Part shown: positions 17,522 to 26,314 of the stretch, one piece after another
Layout of the letters: every line of letters starts with the position of its first letter
How positions within the stretch are numbered: position 1 is the stretch's first letter
Source of the DNA: Pseudomonadota bacterium
Lineage (GTDB): Bacteria > Desulfobacterota > Binatia > Binatales > Binataceae
Direction of reading: 5' to 3'
Assembly: GCA_021323675.1 (NCBI GenBank)
Contig: JAJPKP010000084.1
Location: 62,001 to 126,000 of the forward strand
DNA: 64,000 nt
Translations under genes and position numbers: made by a program
The notes under the pieces: model-generated
Seen by the model: only the letters and a program-made list of their open reading frames with translations
Databases searched by the model: none
Told to the model about the DNA's origin: nothing

Positions 17522-19159
17522 TCAATGCGCGGGTGCGCCGCCGCCCGCCGGCCGGCGCAGGAGCATGAATGCCGGCACGAACGCCAGCGAGAGCATCGCG
17601 AGCAGCCGGTAGATGTCATTGTAGGCGAGCAGCGATGCCTGCTGCTGCACGGTGTGGTACAGCATCCCGAATCCCTGAAGCTGCCCGGTCACGAGACCGT
17701 GAACAAGCCCCGAGTGCGGCGCACCGGGCATCCTCGCTCCCGCGGCATCCATCCTCCATGCGTTGAACACGGTAACGTGCTGCGTGAGATACGATTGATG
17801 GATTTGCTGGCGGCTGTTCATCAGGTTGGTAACCAGCGAAATTCCGATCGCCGAACCGGTATTGCGCACCATGTTGTAAAGGCTCGCGGCGTAGCCGATT
17901 CGTTCGCGCTCCACGCAGGCAAGCGTCGTCGCCGACATTGTCGGAAACACCAGCCCGCTCCCCAGCCCCGAGAGCATCACCGGCCAGAAGATGTTGTTCA
18001 TCCCGACCTGAAGCTGCCAATGGCCCATCGTCCAGGTCGTCGCCGCCAGCACCAGGAAGCCCGCGCCCACCAGCGGCCGGGTGTCGATTCCCCGGCGCGA
18101 GAGCTGCCCGACGACCAACATGGCGACCAGCGTTCCGAGCCCCCGCGGCGCGACCGCGAGCCCCGCCTTCCACGCCGTGTAGCCGAGCAGCTCCTGCAGG
18201 AACAGCGGATTCAGCAGGTTCGCCCCATACACCACGAGGACCATCACCATGATGATCGTCACGGAGATGTCGAACTGCGGAATCTTTAGAATCGTGAGAT
18301 CGAGGATCGGATCCGGAAAGCGCATTTCATGGAGCACGAACGCGATGAGCGCAAGCACCGCCGCCGCCGTAAATGCGCATACCCAGGTCGACGCGAACCA
18401 ATCCGCCCGCTGCCCGCGGTCGAGCACTATCTGCAGCAGGCCGAGCCCGGCGGCGAGCGCCGCGATGCCGGCGTAGTCGATCCGGCCCGCGCGCTTGCGC
18501 GCCGCCTGCAGATAATCGGGATCGTGCACGAACCAATAGACCATCACCGCCGCGATAATTCCCGTGGGCAGGTTGATGTAAAAATTCCAGCGCCAGTTCC
18601 AGTTGTCGGTGATCCAGCCCCCAAGCGTCGGCCCCAGCACCGGCGCCGCCATCAGCCCCACGCCCCACGTCGCCATCGCCAGCCCCTGCTCCGCCGGCGG
18701 AAAGGTTTCCATCAGGATCGCCTGCGACGAGGGGATCATCGCGGCGCCCGCCGCTCCCTGCACCAGCCTGAAGATGACCATCTCAGAGAGCGAACCTGCC
18801 ATCCCGCATAGAGCCGACGCGATTACGAACACGACGACTGAGACCAGAAAGTAGCGCTTGCGGCCGAAGCGGGCCGAAATCCAGCCCGTCAGCGGAATCA
18901 TGATCCCGTTCGCCACGATGTAACTCGTCAGCACCCACGAGACTTCGTCGACGCTGGCGGAGAAGCTGCCCTGCATGTGCGGCAGGCATACGTTGACGAT
19001 CGAGGTGTCGAGGACTTCGAGCGTCGCACCAAGCATCACGGCGATCGCGACGAGCCACTTGTGGCTGTGTGGTTGCGCGGCGGGGGCGGCTGCGGGGACG
19101 GCCTCGAGGTGTGGAAGCTCCCGGGCGGGAAGATCGATGGATTTGGGAGAGGAGGCCAT
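17522..19159 (-). CDS. DHA2-family MFS multidrug exporter (EmrB/QacA-like)
   Basis: 545 residues with about 14 membrane helices. Motif A is GWISARFGRKR. A DHA2-type stretch APVLGPTLGGWITDNWNWRW precedes FYINLPTG. EmrB-type proteins expel hydrophobic drugs by proton antiport, usually with an EmrA partner; none is adjacent here. Divergent from a TetR regulator, with a 14-base palindrome 10 bases before this start codon. Repression by that TetR is likely. Confidence 0.92.
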   Translation of the reverse strand: MASSPKSIDLPARELPHLEAVPAAAPAAQPHSHKWLVAIAVMLGATLEVLDTSIVNVCLPHMQGSFSASVDEVSWVLTSYIVANGIMIPLTGWISARFGRKRYFLVSVVVFVIASALCGMAGSLSEMVIFRLVQGAAGAAMIPSSQAILMETFPPAEQGLAMATWGVGLMAAPVLGPTLGGWITDNWNWRWNFYINLPTGIIAAVMVYWFVHDPDYLQAARKRAGRIDYAGIAALAAGLGLLQIVLDRGQRADWFASTWVCAFTAAAVLALIAFVLHEMRFPDPILDLTILKIPQFDISVTIIMVMVLVVYGANLLNPLFLQELLGYTAWKAGLAVAPRGLGTLVAMLVVGQLSRRGIDTRPLVGAGFLVLAATTWTMGHWQLQVGMNNIFWPVMLSGLGSGLVFPTMSATTLACVERERIGYAASLYNMVRNTGSAIGISLVTNLMNSRQQIHQSYLTQHVTVFNAWRMDAAGARMPGAPHSGLVHGLVTGQLQGFGMLYHTVQQQASLLAYNDIYRLLAMLSLAFVPAFMLLRRPAGGGAPAH

Positions 19160-19168
19160 CGCGAAATA

Positions 19169-19182
19169 ACCGACCGGTCGGT
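19169..19182. promoter_or_regulatory. TetR operator 1
   Basis: ACCGACCGGTCGGT is a perfect 14-base palindrome 10 bases upstream of the exporter start. It shares the consensus ACYGACCSGTCRGT with operator 2, 35 bases away centre to centre. Confidence 0.65.
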
Positions 19183-19203
19183 CATTAATCGTATTGAATT
19201 ATG

Positions 19204-19217
19204 ACTGACCCGTCAGT
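19204..19217. promoter_or_regulatory. TetR operator 2
   Basis: ACTGACCCGTCAGT has perfect 6-base arms around a CC centre. It lies 12 bases upstream of the TetR GTG start and matches operator 1 at 11 of 14 positions. Confidence 0.6.
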
Positions 19218-19229
19218 TATGATTCAAGC

Positions 19230-19910
19230 GTGCCCAGGGTCAGCGCCGCCAACCACGACAGCTATGTCGAAGCGCGCCGCGATGTAATCCTCAACGCCGC
19301 CCTCAGGATTTTCGCTCAGGCCTCTTTCGCCGAGGCCAGGATGGACGAAATCGCCGCCGCCGCCGAACTCGCCAAGGGCACCCTCTACCTCTACTTCCCA
19401 ACCAAGGAAGCCCTGCTTCAAAGCCTCATCCGGCGCTACTCACTGCTGCCCGAGTTGCCCGAGATGGTCGAGTCGATGCGCGAGGTTCCTCCCGAACTCG
19501 GCATCCCGACTCTCGTAGCCGAAATCTGGAATCGCTTTCGCGCCCGCAAGGACCTCGCCAGTGTGATCGTGCGCGAGATTCACAGCAATCCGCAGCGCGC
19601 CAAGCTCTTCACCGAGCAGGTCGGCCTTCGCGCCTACCGCTCGCTCGCCGGTTACCTTGACACCTGGATGAAGCGCGGGGTGTTGAGACAGCAGGATCCG
19701 CTGGCCGCCGCGCAATGCCTGGTCGGGATGCTCTGGTTCTTCCTGCTCTCGCAGGAGCTGATGGGCGGCAAGGATCTCCATCCGCTTTCTGACGAAACGG
19801 TCGCGACCACGGCGGGGCAGATGTTTCTGCGCGGCGCACTCGCCGCGCGCCCATCGGATCGAAAAAACTCGACCTCCAGCGCGAATCAGCGCGCGCGCCG
19901 GCGCGCCTGA
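19230..19910 (+). CDS. TetR-family transcriptional regulator
   Basis: 226 residues, GTG start. The N-terminal helix-turn-helix is typical: ILNAALRIFAQASF, MDEIAAAAELAKGTLYLYF, then KEALL. The remainder is a helical ligand-binding domain. It is divergent from a DHA2 exporter, the usual arrangement for a local drug-responsive repressor. Two similar palindromes in the 70-base spacer fit autoregulation and control of the exporter. Confidence 0.9.
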   Translation: MPRVSAANHDSYVEARRDVILNAALRIFAQASFAEARMDEIAAAAELAKGTLYLYFPTKEALLQSLIRRYSLLPELPEMVESMREVPPELGIPTLVAEIWNRFRARKDLASVIVREIHSNPQRAKLFTEQVGLRAYRSLAGYLDTWMKRGVLRQQDPLAAAQCLVGMLWFFLLSQELMGGKDLHPLSDETVATTAGQMFLRGALAARPSDRKNSTSSANQRARRRA

Positions 19911-19916
19911 TCGTCC

Positions 19917-20273
19917 TCAGAATCCTCCGCGCGCGATCAACACATGCTCGCCGAAGTCGTGGCGGTGGAGGACTGGTCGGCGACCGTAAAACTCCATTCG
20001 AGTTTCTGCCGCTCGGTATCGACAAACACGTGTAGCGATCGTTCACCAGCGGCGTGCGCGGAACGATGACGATTCCCCCGAACATCCGCGGAATCCGCCG
20101 CGCGTGCCCTCTGACATCGGCGTTCGGATTCTGGTAGCTGGTCCAATCGAACCCGCATGCCTCGATCTCGCCCGACGATCCCTTAAGCCAGTACGAAGCG
20201 ATCCGTCCCGGTATCCGGAGCCGAGCCGCACGGTGATCGGCAATCCGGTGGGCAGCTTGGCGTTCACGATCAC
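19917..20273 (-). pseudogene. Frameshifted gene remnant, about 119 codons
   Basis: No single frame is open, but protein-like segments follow one another across frames on the minus strand. Frame 1 gives AKLPTGLPITVRLGSGYRDG. A second frame gives SYWLKGSSGEIEACGFDWTS, then FGGIVIVPRTPLVNDRYT. A third gives HVFVDTERQKLEWSFTVADQ, and a final shift gives DFGEHVLIARGGF and stop. This needs about three frame changes. It is a decayed gene or a stretch of sequence errors. I do not recognise the family. The rest of 19911-20354 shows nothing. Confidence 0.5.
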
Positions 20274-20354
20274 AGTCGCGCCCCGGTTTCCAGTCTGGAT
20301 CCATCCTCAACAAAACCTTGATTCCTAACGACAGGGAGTCATATTCTACCCGCG

Positions 20355-21959
20355 ATGCCCAGGGTTCATAGCGGGCTTCTCCTGCCTGCCGTCCTAATCC
20401 TCCTCGGGGTCCCTGTTTTGATCCATCCGTTGCCGTTCTTCCCGGACGATGCGCTCTTCTATCCGCAGATCGCGTGGCACGTCGTTCAGGGCCACGGTTC
20501 GACTTTCAACGGGATCGAGAGCACCAACGGTTATCATCCCCTGCAGATGCTCGTGACGATCATGGCGATGGCGGCGGTGGGATGCCGAAAGATGCCCGCG
20601 CTCAGGCTCGGGGCGGTGATCGAGTTCGTATGGCTCGGTCTCGCGATCGTCGCGTTTGCGCGCACCGAGGACCGGCGCGGGCGATCCGCGATGCCTGGCG
20701 CGGCGCTCCTGGTATTCGGCTACGGCACCGCGCTATTCGGCTTGGAAACCCACCTGTCGCTCGCGGCGATCGCATGGTGGCTTTACGAAATGGACCGATG
20801 CACGGGCGAGGCTCGCGACGAGCTCGCATCGTGGCGCCGCTTCGGGATCGCATCGGCTGCGGTCTGTCTCGCACGGCTGGACAACGTTTTTCTCGTCTGT
20901 GCGGGCGCCGTAATCGCGCTCGCCGGCGCTGACCTGCGCGGGCTGGTTTGCCGCGCGATCGCGATTACGGAGACGGCCGCGCCGCCGATCGCGCTTTATC
21001 TCGCGTGGAATCATGCGCAGTTTGGGCATCTGGTCCCGATCTCGGGCGCGATCAAGTCGGCGTTTCCTCATCTGACGATCGAGCCCTCGTACGTCGGGCG
21101 GCTCGGCGCGATCGTCTCAGCGATCGCGGCGGCGAGCCTGATCGACGCGATAGTCGAGGGCGATTTGGTGATGCTTGCAGCATCGATTGGAACCCTGCTG
21201 CAAGCGGGTTACATCCTGTTTTTTGCCGCATACTCAACCACCTCTTTCGCCTGGTACTGGACGGTGGGTGCCGTGAACCTCGCGCTCTTCCTGGACCGAT
21301 TCTTCCCGCGTGGGCTTGGCGCCACGGCGGCGACAGCGCTGGTCGTGCTTGCGCTCACGCGGGGATGGACGCGCGCATTCGGATATAGCGTCGTCAATCC
21401 GTTACGGCCGCTGGCGCTCGATCGATTCGATCCGACGGACCCGTCCTTTGTCGAAGGAGCATCCCGCTGGATCGAGCACAACCTGCCGCCTGATGCGATC
21501 GTGCTGGCTGTCGATGCTCCCGGAAACCTCGCATATCTGAGCGGGCGCAGGATTGTCGCGCTCGACGGCCTCACGAACGACTATGCGTTCGACGACAAGC
21601 TGAAGCGGGATGGAATCATCCGCTATGCGCAGCAAGTTGGCGCGGATTACTACTTTGGTCCATCGCCGCGTTGCGGCGAGGCGATTTCATACCCCTTCAT
21701 GAATGCGATCGGCAGCGATCAGGGCACGCACACGTCGCTGCTGAGCCCACTAACGCGCGCGCCGGCGGGCGAGTTCGAATTGCGGCGCGATGCGGCGCTG
21801 GTGGATTTCAACAACGCGGCGACGCGCGGCCACGGCCATTTCGCAATCTGGCGGCTCAGCGACATGACGCGAACCCGAGCGAAGGCATCGCCTTCCGATC
21901 CGGACCGGCCACGCATATCTCGGGCTACGAAATCCCAAGACGACGAATCGCCGCGGTGA
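20355..21959 (+). CDS. Polytopic membrane protein, GT-C glycosyltransferase-like
   Basis: 534 residues with about ten hydrophobic segments. The first luminal loop contains FFPDDALFY (Asp31, Asp32), then STFNGIESTNGYHPLQ. This is close to the DD-containing loop and TNGxHP pattern of GT-C membrane glycosyltransferases, which use lipid-phosphate sugars. The C-terminal domain (about 360-510) is soluble and polar. The last 30 residues are charged and low in complexity. The acceptor is unknown and the gene has no glycan neighbours. Confidence 0.75.
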   Translation: MPRVHSGLLLPAVLILLGVPVLIHPLPFFPDDALFYPQIAWHVVQGHGSTFNGIESTNGYHPLQMLVTIMAMAAVGCRKMPALRLGAVIEFVWLGLAIVAFARTEDRRGRSAMPGAALLVFGYGTALFGLETHLSLAAIAWWLYEMDRCTGEARDELASWRRFGIASAAVCLARLDNVFLVCAGAVIALAGADLRGLVCRAIAITETAAPPIALYLAWNHAQFGHLVPISGAIKSAFPHLTIEPSYVGRLGAIVSAIAAASLIDAIVEGDLVMLAASIGTLLQAGYILFFAAYSTTSFAWYWTVGAVNLALFLDRFFPRGLGATAATALVVLALTRGWTRAFGYSVVNPLRPLALDRFDPTDPSFVEGASRWIEHNLPPDAIVLAVDAPGNLAYLSGRRIVALDGLTNDYAFDDKLKRDGIIRYAQQVGADYYFGPSPRCGEAISYPFMNAIGSDQGTHTSLLSPLTRAPAGEFELRRDAALVDFNNAATRGHGHFAIWRLSDMTRTRAKASPSDPDRPRISRATKSQDDESPR

Positions 21960-22056
21960 GGGCGGTGACCCTCACAAACGTAAGACGGATGACGCGCTTC
22001 GACCCGCGCACCCGGGCTCGCCGGAGAATTTGAAGGGGCATGGCGGGTTTGGAAAG

Positions 22057-22147
<91 letters not shown>

Positions 22148-22280
22148 GTAACTGGCCAGCATTTATGTTTGCGGATCGACAGTCAAGGCGGCGCCTTTCA
22201 CCTACCGATCGGAAGGTTTTCGGATCTCGCATGAATTTGCTAAGTTGAGGCAATACGATGCAGCCCGGAGGAGCCCGGAC

Positions 22281-23279
22281 ATGGCGGAGACAGCGGAACG
22301 AATCTCAACCACGCTCGAAACTATCTACCAACGCTCCTATTCGTCCGAAGCGCCCGATCTGCGCAGCCTCTACGAAAAGGCCAAGCGCGATCAATGGAAC
22401 GCCTCGCGCGATATCGACTGGTCGCAATCCGTCGATCTCGACCGCGGCATCTTCGCCAACGAGCTGGTCGATGGCCACGGAACTGAGGTGCTGAATCGGC
22501 TTGACGCCAAACGCTTCGCCGAGCTCAACGTCGAATTTTCGTGCTGGCGTATCTCGCAGCTTCTCCACGGCGAAGAAGGCGCGATGCTTGCCTGCAGCCA
22601 GCTCGTTGATATCGTCCCGAGCAACGACGCGAAATTCTTCCAGGCCACCCAGGTAATCGACGAGGCGCGGCATACCGAAGTGCTGAGCCGCTACCTGGCG
22701 GAGAAATGCGGGGGACGAATCTACCCGCTGACCAAAAACATCCGCACCCTGTTCGACTATATTCTCGGACACGGCAAATGGTTCGTGAAGACGGTCGGCC
22801 TGCAGCTTATCGCCGAAACCTTCGCGGTGGCGCTGTTCCGGATGCTGAGTGAGACCGCGATCGATCCGCTGCTGCGCTCGATCTGCAAGCGAATTCTCGC
22901 GGACGAATCCCGGCATATGGGGTTTTCGGTCCTGAGCCTGCCCGACGCGATCGCAACCCTGAGCCCGTCGGAGACGCGCGAGCTCGAAGACTTCACCCGC
23001 GAAGCGATTCACCTGGTGCTGAGCGGGCAGTTCCCGCAGGAAGCCTACGAGGCGGTCGGGATGAACGCGCGCGAAATCGATGAGGTGAAGCGGGCGCGCA
23101 AGGAGATCGCGCGCGGCGCGGGATCGGCCGATGCCGCCTACTTCCGCAAGCTGTTCCGCCGCGAGATGCATCAGACGATCGTGACCAACATGCAGAAGGT
23201 CGGGCTGCTCAACGAGCGCACCTCGGGCTTTCTGCGCGAGATCGGAATCGACCCAGCCCTGTCCACCACTGCCGCGTGA
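22281..23279 (+). CDS. Ferritin-like diiron protein (copy 1)
   Basis: 332 residues, with GGAGGAG before the ATG. The four-helix diiron ligand set is complete: E98 in LHGEEG, E128-xx-H131 in IDEARH, E179 in LIAET, and E209-xx-H212 in ADESRH. The order E, ExxH, E, ExxH is that of ferritin-like and R2/AurF-type oxygenases or oxidases. A paralogue of exactly the same length lies at 42249-43247. It precedes a CoA-transferase gene with stop and start sharing one base (TGATG), so it may act on an acyl or CoA-linked substrate. Substrate unknown. Confidence 0.85.
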   Translation: MAETAERISTTLETIYQRSYSSEAPDLRSLYEKAKRDQWNASRDIDWSQSVDLDRGIFANELVDGHGTEVLNRLDAKRFAELNVEFSCWRISQLLHGEEGAMLACSQLVDIVPSNDAKFFQATQVIDEARHTEVLSRYLAEKCGGRIYPLTKNIRTLFDYILGHGKWFVKTVGLQLIAETFAVALFRMLSETAIDPLLRSICKRILADESRHMGFSVLSLPDAIATLSPSETRELEDFTREAIHLVLSGQFPQEAYEAVGMNAREIDEVKRARKEIARGAGSADAAYFRKLFRREMHQTIVTNMQKVGLLNERTSGFLREIGIDPALSTTAA

Positions 23280-24619
23280 TGGCTACCGCTCCGCGCTCCA
23301 GCATCGCCCGCGACTGGCGCGCCCGGCTGGGCGATCGCCTGGTATCGGCGGAAGAGGCCGCTTCGCACATCAAGTCCGGCGATCGCATCTGCCTCTCCAT
23401 CGCGCAGGCGACACCCTACCTGATGTGCTCGGCGCTGGCCGCCCGGCTGATGGAAACCGAGGACGTGCTGGTTTACCACAGCGCCGCGGCGTTCGATTGG
23501 AATCTGCCGGGACTCGGCGAGCGCTTCAGGCTCGAATCGCATTACGTCTCGCCCTACGACCGGGCGATCTACGCCGAGGGGCGCGCGGATTTCACTCCGG
23601 TCGCGTACTACCGCGAGGGCCATCTGCCGCCGTCGATGGAAGACTTCAACGTCTTCATTCTGACGGTGTCTCCGCCCGACGACGACGGCTATGTGAATTT
23701 CGGCGAAGTGCAGATCATGTCCAAGCTGCTCGCGCGCAACGCCGACCTGGTGATCGCGGAAATAGACCCCAAATCAATCCGCGTGGGCGGGGACAACCAG
23801 ATTCATGTTTCCGAGATTGACTGGTTCGTCGAGCGCTCGATCGAACTGCCGGAAGTGACCCTGCCCCAGCCATCGGAAGAGGAAAAGCGAGTCATCGACA
23901 CGGTCTGCGCGATGGTCGCGAAGGAGTTGGTGCCGGATCGCGCGACGATTCAGATCGGCGTGGGCTCGATGTCGGGCGCGATCATGCCGCACTTCGCCAA
24001 CCATCACGACCTCGGGATGCAAACCGAGATCGTGCCGCACTATACCGCCCCGTTGGTGCGCGACGGCGTGCTGACGGGCAAGTACAAGAAGCTTTTCCCC
24101 GGCCTGGTGGTCGGGAGCGGATTCGCGCCGCTCACGCCGCGCGAAGAGCTGGAATTTGTCGACGGCGATCCGCGTTTTCATCTTTATGACTTCAACCTCA
24201 CCGACGACATCCGCCTGATCGCCCGCGAAGAGGGACTCATCGCGATCAACAACGCCCTCTCGGTCGATCTCACCGGACAGGCCAACAGCGAATCGCTCGG
24301 GCCAGCGATGTACACCGGCACCGGCGGGCAGACCGCATTCGTGGTCGGCGCCAGTCTCGGCGGCGGCAAGACGATCCTGGTGACGCCTTCCAGCTCGATC
24401 GTCAAAGGCGAGCGAGTCTCGCGGATCGTGGCGAGTCTCGCGCCCGGCAGCATCGTAACCGCGCCGCGCACGTTCGTGCATCACGTGGCCACCGAGTACG
24501 GAATCGCGACGCTCAAGGGAAAGTCGATTCGCGGGCGGGTCAACGAACTGATCGCGATCGCGCATCCCGACTTCCGCTCCGAACTTCGCGCCGAAGCGAA
24601 GCGCCTCTACAACTTCTGA
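23279..24619 (+). CDS. Acetyl-CoA hydrolase/transferase family (4-hydroxybutyrate CoA-transferase-like)
   Basis: 446 residues from the ATG that overlaps the previous stop. Two CoA-transferase-like domains are seen. GMQTEIVPH (Glu250 with this start) aligns with the catalytic glutamate region of family I 4-hydroxybutyrate CoA-transferases. VDLTGQANSESLGP and TGTGGQ are the conserved C-terminal signatures. It would move CoA between carboxylic acids. Co-transcription with the diiron gene and the thiolase-like pair downstream suggests one catabolic unit. Confidence 0.88.
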   Translation: MATAPRSSIARDWRARLGDRLVSAEEAASHIKSGDRICLSIAQATPYLMCSALAARLMETEDVLVYHSAAAFDWNLPGLGERFRLESHYVSPYDRAIYAEGRADFTPVAYYREGHLPPSMEDFNVFILTVSPPDDDGYVNFGEVQIMSKLLARNADLVIAEIDPKSIRVGGDNQIHVSEIDWFVERSIELPEVTLPQPSEEEKRVIDTVCAMVAKELVPDRATIQIGVGSMSGAIMPHFANHHDLGMQTEIVPHYTAPLVRDGVLTGKYKKLFPGLVVGSGFAPLTPREELEFVDGDPRFHLYDFNLTDDIRLIAREEGLIAINNALSVDLTGQANSESLGPAMYTGTGGQTAFVVGASLGGGKTILVTPSSSIVKGERVSRIVASLAPGSIVTAPRTFVHHVATEYGIATLKGKSIRGRVNELIAIAHPDFRSELRAEAKRLYNF

Positions 24620-24709
24620 ACCGCCGCCCCGCCGCGCCCATCACGCTGCCCGGCCGTTTTATGGTAAGCGTTCAGGTTGCGACGTGGACGCGGACAAGGA
24701 GCACTCGTC

Positions 24710-25867
24710 ATGAGCCTTAAGGGAAAAGCCGCCGCGATCGGAATCGGAGAACTTAAGCCGCTCAAGGAGCCCGGCAATGCCACCGCGCTCGGCCTGATGG
24801 GCAAGGTGGCGGCCGAAGCGATCGCCGACGCGGGCCTCGAAAAAAACGATATCGACGGATTCCTGGTCGGAATGCCTTTCTCCGACCCGGGGATGATCTA
24901 TCCGGCGAGCGCGGCCGAGGTTTTTGGCCTGCGCCCGCGGATGCTCAACGTGGTGGACATCGGCGGCGCAAGCCCGGCCGGGATGATCTGGCGGGCGGCC
25001 GCCGCAATCGACGCCGGGATGTGCAACGCGGTGTTGTGCGTCGTCGCGGACTTGAATCGCGCCGGCGATCAGCGCGTGCCGACGGTGTCGGTCCAGCGGG
25101 AATTCGAGGCGCCGTACGGCAATATCGGCGCGAACTGCGGCTACGCGATGATCGCGCATCGGCACATGTTCGAATTCGGCACCAAGGCGGAGCAGATGGC
25201 CAAGGTTGCCGTCGATCAGCGCGCGAATGCGCTTAACAATCCGCTCGCGACCTTCAACGACAAGCCGCTCACGATCTCCGACGTGCTGTCATCCCGGATG
25301 ATCGTCGATCCGCTGCACCTGTTCGAAATCGTAAGCCCCGTAAGCGGGGGCGCGGCGGTGATAGTCGCGTCGGCGGACGTCGCCAAACGCGCGAAGCATC
25401 CTCCGGTATGGATACTCGGGGCCGGTGAATACGCGAACCACGCGACGATCACCTACGCGCCCTCGATCGTCGAATCGCCCATCAAGCCCGCCGCCGAGGC
25501 GGCATTCAAGATGGCGGGCCTAGCGCCGAAGGACATGGACTTCGTCTGTCCCTACGACTGCTACACGATCACGGTCATCGTCACGCTCGAGGATGCCGGC
25601 TTCTGCAAAAAAGGACAGGGCGGCAAATTCGTCGAGGAACACGACCTCACCTGGAAGGGCGATTTCCCGTGCAACACGCACGGCGGCCAGTTGTCGTTCG
25701 GACAACCCGGGCTGGCCGGCGGGATGAGCCACGTAACCGAAGCGATTCGCCAATTGATGGGCCGGGGCGGCAAGCGACAGGTCAAGGACGCGCACCTCGG
25801 CTACGTCAACGGCAACGGTGGAATAATGAGCGAACAGGTCAGCCTGGTCCTGGAGCGTCGATCATGA
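24710..25867 (+). CDS. Thiolase-like protein (SCP-x/Ltp type) lacking catalytic Cys and His
   Basis: 385 residues; AAGGAG precedes the ATG. The fold matches nonspecific-lipid-transfer thiolases. Where thiolases carry the nucleophilic Cys, this one reads GGASPAG (residues 85-91). The C-terminal GHP motif is GQP, with Gln332 in place of His, in NTHGGQLSFGQPG. A Cys occurs in YDCYTITV near residue 285. The downstream DUF35 gene overlaps by 4 bases. Such pairs include Ltp2-ChsH2-like and SalAld retro-aldolases in sterol side-chain breakdown. An aldolase rather than thiolase reaction is inferred. Confidence 0.85.
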   Translation: MSLKGKAAAIGIGELKPLKEPGNATALGLMGKVAAEAIADAGLEKNDIDGFLVGMPFSDPGMIYPASAAEVFGLRPRMLNVVDIGGASPAGMIWRAAAAIDAGMCNAVLCVVADLNRAGDQRVPTVSVQREFEAPYGNIGANCGYAMIAHRHMFEFGTKAEQMAKVAVDQRANALNNPLATFNDKPLTISDVLSSRMIVDPLHLFEIVSPVSGGAAVIVASADVAKRAKHPPVWILGAGEYANHATITYAPSIVESPIKPAAEAAFKMAGLAPKDMDFVCPYDCYTITVIVTLEDAGFCKKGQGGKFVEEHDLTWKGDFPCNTHGGQLSFGQPGLAGGMSHVTEAIRQLMGRGGKRQVKDAHLGYVNGNGGIMSEQVSLVLERRS

Positions 25868-26265
25868 GCGACTATATCAAACCGCTTCCGAAACCATCGC
25901 CGACCAGCCTTCCGTTCTGGGAGGCCGCGCGCCGGCACGAACTGAAGCTTCAATACTGCGAAGCCTGCAAGGCGTTCATCTACTATCCGCGCGATCGCTG
26001 CCCGACATGCTTTTCCGACAGCCTCGAATGGCGTCCGGTCAGCGGGCGCGGCAAGGTGTACAGCTACACGGTCGTGCGCCGGGCGTCATCGCGCTCCTTT
26101 GCCGACGGCCCGTACGTGCTCGCAATCGTGCAACTCGACGAAGGGCCGCGGATGACCACGAACATCGCGGCACCGCCCGAACAGGTGCGGGTTGATATGC
26201 CGGTCGCGGTGTACTTCGACGACGTTGCACCGGGGCATACCCTGGTAAAATTCAAGCCCGCCTGA
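25864..26265 (+). CDS. Zn-ribbon/OB-fold DUF35 protein, partner of thiolase-like enzyme
   Basis: 133 residues. The ATG overlaps the upstream stop (ATGA). The N-terminal rubredoxin-like zinc ribbon has CEAC and CPTC about 17 residues apart, followed by an OB-fold (GRGKVYSYTVV, FDDVAPGHTLVKFKP). In known pairs, the DUF35 domain completes the active site or binds CoA for the thiolase-like subunit. The coupling here supports a heteromer. Confidence 0.92.
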   Translation: MSDYIKPLPKPSPTSLPFWEAARRHELKLQYCEACKAFIYYPRDRCPTCFSDSLEWRPVSGRGKVYSYTVVRRASSRSFADGPYVLAIVQLDEGPRMTTNIAAPPEQVRVDMPVAVYFDDVAPGHTLVKFKPA

Positions 26266-26314
26266 TTCGCAGGGCGGGAGACCTTGCCGGGTGATGCCGC
26301 TTTATCGCAGCGAT

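Noticed and set aside
26257-26279. Possible terminator after the DUF35 gene
   Set aside because: The CCCGCCTG/CAGGGCGGG stem has a bulge, overlaps the stop codon region and is not followed by a T run.
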